From Acidimicrobiales bacterium (GTDB lineage: Bacteria > Actinomycetota > Acidimicrobiia > Acidimicrobiales > MedAcidi-G1), in NCBI GenBank assembly GCA_029577135.1, contig JARQPW010000021.1:1-43669 (forward strand): a stretch of DNA of 43,669 bases, written 5' to 3'. This document shows positions 38,878 through 43,669 of the stretch, one piece after another (the stretch's first letter is position 1; each line of letters starts with the position of its first letter). The position numbers and the translations under genes are program-made. The notes beneath the pieces were generated by a model, which had not been told where the DNA came from, searched no databases, and saw only the letters and a program-made list of their open reading frames with translations.

Positions 38878-39695
38878 CTGCCGAACCGCTCGTCCTCGTC
38901 GACGACCCCCGCCCCGGCGTCCGGCGTCTCACCCTGAATCGGCCCGAGAAGCGTAACGCCATGGACAACGTCCTCCGGGCCGAGTTGTTCGCCGCCCTCG
39001 AAGCCGCCGATCGGAACGACACGGTCCACGTGACAATCCTCCGCGGCGCCGGATCCTGCTTTTCGTCCGGCTACGACCTCTCCTCCGACCTCAGCGCCGA
39101 TCGCCCGTACCACACGCCCGACGGCCCGGCCGCCTGGGCCCACCATGTCACGAAGGGCTGGCTCTGGATCTGGGATCTGGCCAAGCCCGTCATCGCGCAG
39201 GTCCACGGCTATGCAATGGCCGGCGGCAGCGAGTTGGCGGCGGCCTGCGACCTCGTCTACCTCGCCGAGGACGCCACGATCTCGCATCCGGTTCTCCGCC
39301 TGGCCGGTACGCCCGACTTCGCGGTCCATCCCTGGCTGGTCGGCCTGCGCAACGCCATGGAGATAGTCCTCACCGGTGATCCGGTCGATGCCGCCGAGGC
39401 GGTGCGGATGGGCTACGCCAACCGCTGCTTCCCCGCCGACGAACTCGAGGAGCGGGTCCTCGACCTCGCCGAACGCATCGCCGGCGTGCCGAGTGGTCTG
39501 CTCCAGATCAACAAGCGCTGGGTCCACCGAGCCATGGAGGCGATGGGTGCCCGCACCGCCATCCGCTCGGTGCCCGACCTGCAGGGGCTGGCGCAACAGG
39601 TTCCCGAGGTCCGGGAACTGCTCGGCGACCTCACCGACCAGGTGAAGCGGACGGCTGCAGAGGCCCGGGCGGACGAGGGCGCACCCTCCGACTGA
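38874..39695 (+). CDS. Enoyl-CoA hydratase/isomerase family protein
   Basis: A 273-residue crotonase, third gene of the acyl-CoA dehydrogenase operon (ATGA overlap). TLNRPEKRNAMD, SCFSSGYDLSSD and GYAMAGGSELAAACDL form the oxyanion hole, and the first catalytic Glu is kept (GGSELAA). The position of the second Glu is replaced in ISHPVLRLAGTPDF, so chemistry may be hydration or another crotonase reaction. The large insert WAHHVTKGWLWIWDLAKP is shared with a subgroup next to FadE pairs. It would act on the enoyl-CoA made by the two upstream subunits. It is convergent with the transporter permease gene, with only 9 bases between stops. Confidence 0.88.
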   Translation: MTAEPLVLVDDPRPGVRRLTLNRPEKRNAMDNVLRAELFAALEAADRNDTVHVTILRGAGSCFSSGYDLSSDLSADRPYHTPDGPAAWAHHVTKGWLWIWDLAKPVIAQVHGYAMAGGSELAAACDLVYLAEDATISHPVLRLAGTPDFAVHPWLVGLRNAMEIVLTGDPVDAAEAVRMGYANRCFPADELEERVLDLAERIAGVPSGLLQINKRWVHRAMEAMGARTAIRSVPDLQGLAQQVPEVRELLGDLTDQVKRTAAEARADEGAPSD

Positions 39696-39704
39696 GCCGG
39701 GCGG

Positions 39705-41855
39705 CTACTTGGCGGCGAGGACCGCCTCGGCCGCCGTCGACGGATCGTCCTCGTAGACCTTCTTGCGGTGGAACTCGACGAGCAGGGGCCGCGACGAGGC
39801 GAACAGGAAGAACCCGCCGCACATCGTGAGCAGCACGCCGGCACCCGAGACGTACAGCGGTGGGCTCACCCGCATCGTCGAGGCCGCCCACGACATGCCG
39901 ATCAGCATCACGCCGAGGCCGAGACCACCGGTGAGCGCACTCCACCGCCACTTCCACCGGTCGCCGTGGCCGAACACCCCGGCGGCGGGCAGCATGAAGA
40001 CGGAGCCGATCAGTCCGGTGACCAGCGCCAGGCGGCCGAGTCCGGCGCCGGTCAGCGGGCTTCCGGCGCTATCCACCGCGGACTCCCCTATGACGCGCCA
40101 GCCATCTGTCATTCCGTCGACGACGATCTTGCTCGACAGCCGGGCCTTGTTGTAGATCCGACCGACCTCGAGGGTGTTCAGGGGTGCCTTGCTCGGATCG
40201 TCCCTGGCCTGCTGCTGGAGGCGCTCGACCTCGACCTGCTGCTCTGGCGAGAGCTGCCCCGAGAGGCGCTCGTCGAAACTCCACCCGGAGAAGGCGCCGA
40301 CGCCGATGATGAACACGGCCACGGATCCCGATAGCACCCGGGCCCATCCGACCCTGCGGCTGAGCGGACGGAGTGGAGAGTACGGGGCGACCAGGAGGGC
40401 CATGACCGATCCCACGGTCGCCACTGCCGCCGCAGCCAGGGCCAGGTACGCCCCGATCCCGTGGCTGTACGACACGGTCTCCGGTGCCGAGCGTGCCACG
40501 ACATGGGTCAGCACGGTGAACAGCATCGCGATCGACGCCAAGGTCGCCCCATCGGGGCTGAACCACCGGGACCCGCTTCCGGGACGTCGGAGGAACACGA
40601 CGGATCCCATCAACAGGAAGATGCCGATCCCGAAGGTGAACCAGCCGACCGATGACCCACCGGAGGCGGCGAAACCACCGAACGCCTGTCCGGCAAGGTC
40701 GTTGTCGGCGAAGCGGGCATGTCCACTGAGATGACCGGCGTCCCTGCTCCAGGTCATGAACAGCGACAGGATCGCCATCGCACCGCCGACGCCGCTGAGA
40801 AGCATGCCGATTCGCTCCCGACCGGTTGACGGGGCGTAGTTCTCATCCTCGCTGTCGTCCTTCGGCTTGAGCGAGGCGTCGTCGACGCCCTTGAGCAGGG
40901 CTTCCGGATCTCTGCGGTGCGCCCAGGCCTGGTGGATCCTGCCGAACATGTTGCCGCCGTCGGAGACTTCGGGCTGGGAGAGGCGGTCCAGCACCACGGC
41001 CACCAGGAACAGTGCCAGGCCCGACGACGCGGACGCGGCGATGTCGAGGTTCTGTACAGCCCTGTAGACGAGGCGGCCGAGGCCGCCGGCACCCATGATG
41101 GCGGCGATGCCGATCATGGCGATCGACATGAGCAGGGTCTGGTTGAGGCCGGTCATCAGGGCCGGTCGGGCCAGCGGGAGCTGGACGTCGACGAGGACGC
41201 GCAACTCCGTGGCGCCGTAGGCCCGGCTGGCCTCGACGACGTCCTCGGGCACCTGCCTGATGCCCAGGTTGGTGAGTCGGATCAGCGGTGGCAGGGCGAA
41301 CACCATGGTCACCATCGTCCCGGGCACCACGCCGATGCTCCAGAAGAAGATGACGGGCAGCATGTAGACGAACGCGTGGACGACCTGCATCGCGTCGAGG
41401 ATCGGACGGACCACGTTCCAGACCGAGTCGATACGACCACAGATGATCCCGAGCGGGATGCCGACGATGGCGCACAGGATGACCGCCACGAGGACCATCC
41501 CGACAGTACGGACGGTCTCAATCCAGTAGGAGGTTCCGAGCAGGCCGCAGAAGGCCATGGCGAGACCTGCAGCGACGCCGACCTTGGGAGTACGAACCAG
41601 TGCGCCGATGACCACGGTGGCCAGGACCACCCAGACCCACGGAATCTCGATCAGGAATTCATTGACGAAGTTGTCGAGGAGGAAGGCGAACGGCCAACGG
41701 ATGGCGTCGAGCAGCCAGGAGAGGTTGGCGTCGATCCAGTCGACCATCTGGTCGATCCAATCGCCGAATGGGACCTCCCACTGGTCGAGGATCGTGGAGT
41801 CGAAGATGCCGATATCGTCGGCCTGGACGCCGGATTGGGCCAGCACGCTGCTCAC
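39705..41855 (-). CDS. proW: Betaine/onium ABC transporter permease fused to a large C-terminal membrane region
   Basis: A 716-residue protein. Residues about 72-292 are a ProW/OpuAB-type permease: membrane segments around 72-88, 93-110, 117-140, 155-180, 183-195, 240-258 and 275-290, with the EAA loop EASRAYGATELRVLVDVQLP (208-227) that contacts the ATPase. After a charged linker (295-345) comes an unusual region of about 370 residues with eight more hydrophobic segments (about 349-369, 402-422, 437-455, 466-490, 506-524, 604-628, 641-658, 668-687) and a polar loop at 525-600 with QQVEVERLQQQA. ProW proteins are normally about 280-350 residues. The frame is continuous, so this is a genuine fusion in the sequence. 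The GTG start overlaps the proV stop. It would import glycine betaine, proline betaine or DMSP. Confidence 0.88.
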   Translation of the reverse strand: MSSVLAQSGVQADDIGIFDSTILDQWEVPFGDWIDQMVDWIDANLSWLLDAIRWPFAFLLDNFVNEFLIEIPWVWVVLATVVIGALVRTPKVGVAAGLAMAFCGLLGTSYWIETVRTVGMVLVAVILCAIVGIPLGIICGRIDSVWNVVRPILDAMQVVHAFVYMLPVIFFWSIGVVPGTMVTMVFALPPLIRLTNLGIRQVPEDVVEASRAYGATELRVLVDVQLPLARPALMTGLNQTLLMSIAMIGIAAIMGAGGLGRLVYRAVQNLDIAASASSGLALFLVAVVLDRLSQPEVSDGGNMFGRIHQAWAHRRDPEALLKGVDDASLKPKDDSEDENYAPSTGRERIGMLLSGVGGAMAILSLFMTWSRDAGHLSGHARFADNDLAGQAFGGFAASGGSSVGWFTFGIGIFLLMGSVVFLRRPGSGSRWFSPDGATLASIAMLFTVLTHVVARSAPETVSYSHGIGAYLALAAAAVATVGSVMALLVAPYSPLRPLSRRVGWARVLSGSVAVFIIGVGAFSGWSFDERLSGQLSPEQQVEVERLQQQARDDPSKAPLNTLEVGRIYNKARLSSKIVVDGMTDGWRVIGESAVDSAGSPLTGAGLGRLALVTGLIGSVFMLPAAGVFGHGDRWKWRWSALTGGLGLGVMLIGMSWAASTMRVSPPLYVSGAGVLLTMCGGFFLFASSRPLLVEFHRKKVYEDDPSTAAEAVLAAK

Positions 41856-43075
41856 AGGAACACCTCCCGCTCAAAGCCGTCTATGAGCTGTTCGACGCGG
41901 CCCATCTCCTCCATGATCTCCCGGGGCTCGAGTTCGCCGATGAGGCGTCCGGCCTCGTCGAGTACGGCGATCGGATAGCCGCCGCCGGCCGCCGCGTAGA
42001 CCTCGTTGAGTCGTGCTGTCGCCACTGTCGTTGCGAACTCGGAGCGCAGGACATCGGACATTGCGGTGGTGCCGTGAGCCAGGGCGATCCCGGCATCGAC
42101 CACCGAGAGCAGCCCCGTGGGCCGACCGTCGGCGTCGACTACGAAGCCGCCCCGTCGCTGACCGAGCCGGTCGACCGCCGAGGCGAGGGAAGCGGAGACG
42201 TCGAGGATGACCGCATCGTGCATGATGTTGACGACGTCGATGACCCGACCCTGGTCGACGTCCTGGGTGAATTCGGCGACATAGCCGTCGGCCGGCTCGG
42301 TCAGGATCTCCTCGGGGGTGCCGATCTGGACGACGTAGCCGTCGCGCAGGATGCACACCCGGTTGCCGATCCGCAGCGCCTCGTTCAGGTCGTGGGTGAT
42401 GAACAGGATCGTCTTGTGGAGTTTCTCCTGGATGATCATCAGCTCGTCCTGCATCTGGCGGCGGATGAGCGGGTCGAGGGCACTGAACGCCTCGTCCATG
42501 AGCAGGATCGGCGGATCACTGCACAGCGCCCGGGCCAGTCCGACACGCTGCTGCATGCCTCCGGAGAGTTCTCCTACGGCGTTCTGGGCGTACGCCTCGA
42601 GGCCGACCATCTCCAGCGCCTTCAGCGCTGCTGCGTCACGTTCACCCTTGGACACACCCTGCACCTTGAGGCCGTAGCCGGTGTTGTCGATGATGTTCCT
42701 GTGGGGAAACAGTGCGAAGTGCTGGAAGACCATGCCCATCTTCTCGCGGCGGAATGTCTGGAGGACCGAACCGCGTAGCTCCTGGACGTTGATGCCGTCG
42801 ACGGTCACCTGGCCTGCAGTGATGTCATGGAGCTTGTTGACGGTACGTATCGCCGTGGACTTACCGGAACCCGACAAGCCCATCACGACGAAGATCTCAC
42901 CCTTGTTCACGGTGAACGAGATGTCCTTCATGCCGACCACGTGGCCGGACAGGCGCTGAACCTCGTCCTTCTCCACCCCCGCCCGGGAGAGGTCGTACGC
43001 CCGGCCACGAGGGTCCGGGCCGAAGATCTTGTAGACGTGTTCGAGCGAGACGATCGGCTCGCTGTGTTCCGTCAT
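41852..43075 (-). CDS. proV: Betaine/proline-type ABC transporter ATP-binding protein with CBS domains
   Basis: A 407-residue ATPase of the osmolyte importer. Walker A is GLSGSGKST (66-74), Q-loop GMVFQHFALFPHR, signature LSGGMQQRVGLARAL, Walker B ILLMDEAFSALDP and switch His in FITHDLNEAL. Residues about 285-400 form a CBS pair (VVNIMHDAVILDVSAS; TAMSDVLRSEFATTV), which in OpuA senses ionic strength through the membrane. The ATG at 43075 is supported by AGGGG 7 bases upstream. It overlaps the permease gene (GTGA) and follows the binding-protein gene after a strong hairpin, so transport subunits are probably made in smaller amounts than the binding protein. Confidence 0.94.
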   Translation of the reverse strand: MTEHSEPIVSLEHVYKIFGPDPRGRAYDLSRAGVEKDEVQRLSGHVVGMKDISFTVNKGEIFVVMGLSGSGKSTAIRTVNKLHDITAGQVTVDGINVQELRGSVLQTFRREKMGMVFQHFALFPHRNIIDNTGYGLKVQGVSKGERDAAALKALEMVGLEAYAQNAVGELSGGMQQRVGLARALCSDPPILLMDEAFSALDPLIRRQMQDELMIIQEKLHKTILFITHDLNEALRIGNRVCILRDGYVVQIGTPEEILTEPADGYVAEFTQDVDQGRVIDVVNIMHDAVILDVSASLASAVDRLGQRRGGFVVDADGRPTGLLSVVDAGIALAHGTTAMSDVLRSEFATTVATARLNEVYAAAGGGYPIAVLDEAGRLIGELEPREIMEEMGRVEQLIDGFEREVFL

Positions 43076-43093
43076 TCGAATCCCCTTTGATTG

Positions 43094-43099
43094 GATCGT
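43094..43099 (-). promoter_or_regulatory. Possible -10 box for proVW
   Basis: TACGAT on the minus strand, 18 bases before the proV ATG and upstream of its ribosome site. It could allow proVW expression independent of the binding-protein gene. Weak. Confidence 0.25.
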
Positions 43100-43192
43100 A
43101 CTTCGCAGACAGGGTGGTCTGCGGCCCGTTGCACTCCCGGACCCGGGCGCAAAGGTAGCACTCCGGAAATTGCTGGTCCTGCGACGTGGAGA

Positions 43193-43220
43193 GGGGGCGG
43201 GGCCTTGCGGCCCCGCCCCC
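43193..43220 (-). terminator. Strong hairpin between binding-protein and proV genes
   Basis: GGGGGCGGGGCC-TTGC-GGCCCCGCCCCC is a perfect 12-bp GC stem with a 4-base loop, 36 bases after the binding-protein stop. There is no T-tract, as is usual in high-GC actinomycetes. It probably terminates or stabilises most binding-protein transcripts so that proVW are made at lower level. Confidence 0.7.
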
Positions 43221-43255
43221 CGTCTCACGTGTTGCTCAACAGGTTGTTACCGGGT

Positions 43256-43669
43256 TCAACCGACGGTGGCGGCTTCGAGCCAGCCGGCGACGACGTCGAC
43301 GTTGTCGTCCATCCATCCGGCAGCGAGCTGCTGGACGTGAGCCTCGGAACCGTCACCTGCGGACTGCTCGACCTGCAGGATCGAGATGTCCAGAATCGAC
43401 GGACGAATCTGCACCAACAGGTTGTGGAGGTACGGATCCGCCTCGAGCATGTCGATACGGGCCGACACCTGGATGTCGGCAGCCTCCCAACCCAACTGGC
43501 ACGGCTGCGTGCACGTCTCCGCCGGAGCGTCACGGAAACCGTCGCCCTGCGCATGGTTCTCACCACCCGGCTTGCCCAACGGGTTCGAATCGTCAAGAAC
43601 CGAGTCCTCTTCGATCGACAACCAGTACACGTCCACACCCGGCACCATCTCGACCACATACGACGAAGG
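43256..43669 (-). CDS. proX: Betaine/onium-type ABC transporter substrate-binding protein, C-terminal part
   Basis: The last 137 residues of a gene that continues beyond the right edge; the frame is open to base 43669. The sequence has the closing pattern of OpuAC/ProX-type binding proteins: VVEMVPGVDVYWLSIEEDSVLDDSNP, then WEAADIQVSARIDMLEADPYLHNLL, LDISILQVEQ and a final helix WMDDNVDVVAGWLEAA. It contains a Cys pair in ETCTQPCQLGW that may form a disulfide outside the membrane. It would bind a quaternary ammonium or sulfonium compound and deliver it to the permease. The N-terminus and ligand-box aromatics are mostly outside the window, so the ligand cannot be predicted. Confidence 0.82.
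   Translation of the reverse strand, partial: PSSYVVEMVPGVDVYWLSIEEDSVLDDSNPLGKPGGENHAQGDGFRDAPAETCTQPCQLGWEAADIQVSARIDMLEADPYLHNLLVQIRPSILDISILQVEQSAGDGSEAHVQQLAAGWMDDNVDVVAGWLEAATVG

Noticed and set aside
39705..41855. Frameshift or lost stop explaining the long ProW-like protein
   Set aside because: The frame is continuous with consistent codon character throughout and the extension has well-formed membrane segments, so there is no sign of a sequencing shift. A stop-codon error cannot be wholly excluded.
1..43669. CRISPR arrays, rRNA, tRNA, phage or intact transposase genes
   Set aside because: I looked for tandem spaced repeats, tRNA-like cloverleaf ends, conserved rRNA blocks and transposase/integrase motifs on both strands and saw none.

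Overview
This is a high-GC window (roughly 70 percent GC by eye) with dense, mostly unidirectional gene strings and frequent 4-base ATGA or GTGA start/stop overlaps. It contains an F420-type LLM oxidoreductase, two-subunit FadE-like acyl-CoA dehydrogenases, leaderless promoters of the TAGGGT/TAGGTT type and GTG/TTG starts. Together these point to an actinomycete, most likely a marine or brackish Acidimicrobiia-like lineage. That placement is inference; there is no rRNA or other phylogenetic marker except valS. No tRNA, rRNA, CRISPR array, prophage or intact insertion sequence was recognised.

Layout. (a) 1-4064, plus strand: the tail of an MttB-family methyltransferase, a flavoprotein of the dimethylglycine/sarcosine dehydrogenase type and a second FAD amine oxidoreductase. 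(b) 4111-6124, minus strand: a carboxymuconolactone decarboxylase-like protein, a glyoxalase-like (VOC) protein and a membrane/coiled-coil protein; then 6193-6798, a small alarmone-hydrolase-like HD protein. (c) 6974-10423, plus strand: three genes of unknown function, one with leucine-rich-variant repeats and a duplicated Cys/Trp-containing C-terminal module. (d) 10441-16635: acyl-CoA dehydrogenase, M20 peptidase, valyl-tRNA synthetase and a crotonase. (e) 16636-17081: no intact gene, but a decayed fragment and one copy of a 94-bp dispersed repeat. (f) 17082-20394: a PPOX-fold protein divergent from a HTH-TOBE regulator and modABC (molybdate uptake). (g) 20406-24297: SDR, S9 peptidase and LLM oxidoreductase. 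(h) 24333-33110, plus strand: Zn alcohol dehydrogenase, enolase-superfamily protein, full MttB homolog, second dimethylglycine dehydrogenase-like flavoprotein, a DddP-like DMSP lyase candidate and an SDR. (i) 33171-36615, minus strand: MmgE/PrpD protein, M19 dipeptidase and PaaG-like crotonase, with the second copy of the repeat. (j) 36677-39695, plus strand: two acyl-CoA dehydrogenase subunits and a crotonase. (k) 39705-43669, minus strand: a glycine-betaine/onium ABC transporter (binding protein, ATPase with CBS domains, and an unusual permease with a C-terminal extension of about 400 residues).

How the parts may work together. Much of the window (a, h, j, k) fits import and catabolism of methylated osmolytes. 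The ProXVW-type system would import betaine or DMSP. MttB-like proteins and the two flavoprotein/folate enzymes would strip methyl groups from quaternary and tertiary amines toward glycine and one-carbon folate. The DddP-like enzyme would cleave DMSP to DMS and acrylate. Acyl-CoA dehydrogenases and crotonases could process acyl-CoA products. The DddP-like gene keeps every metal ligand and the catalytic aspartate I remember for the family, at the same spacing. This is the strongest candidate for an under-described system here: a combined N-methyl and S-methyl onium-compound locus in an actinomycete. The functional links are inferred from gene order and family knowledge, not demonstrated.
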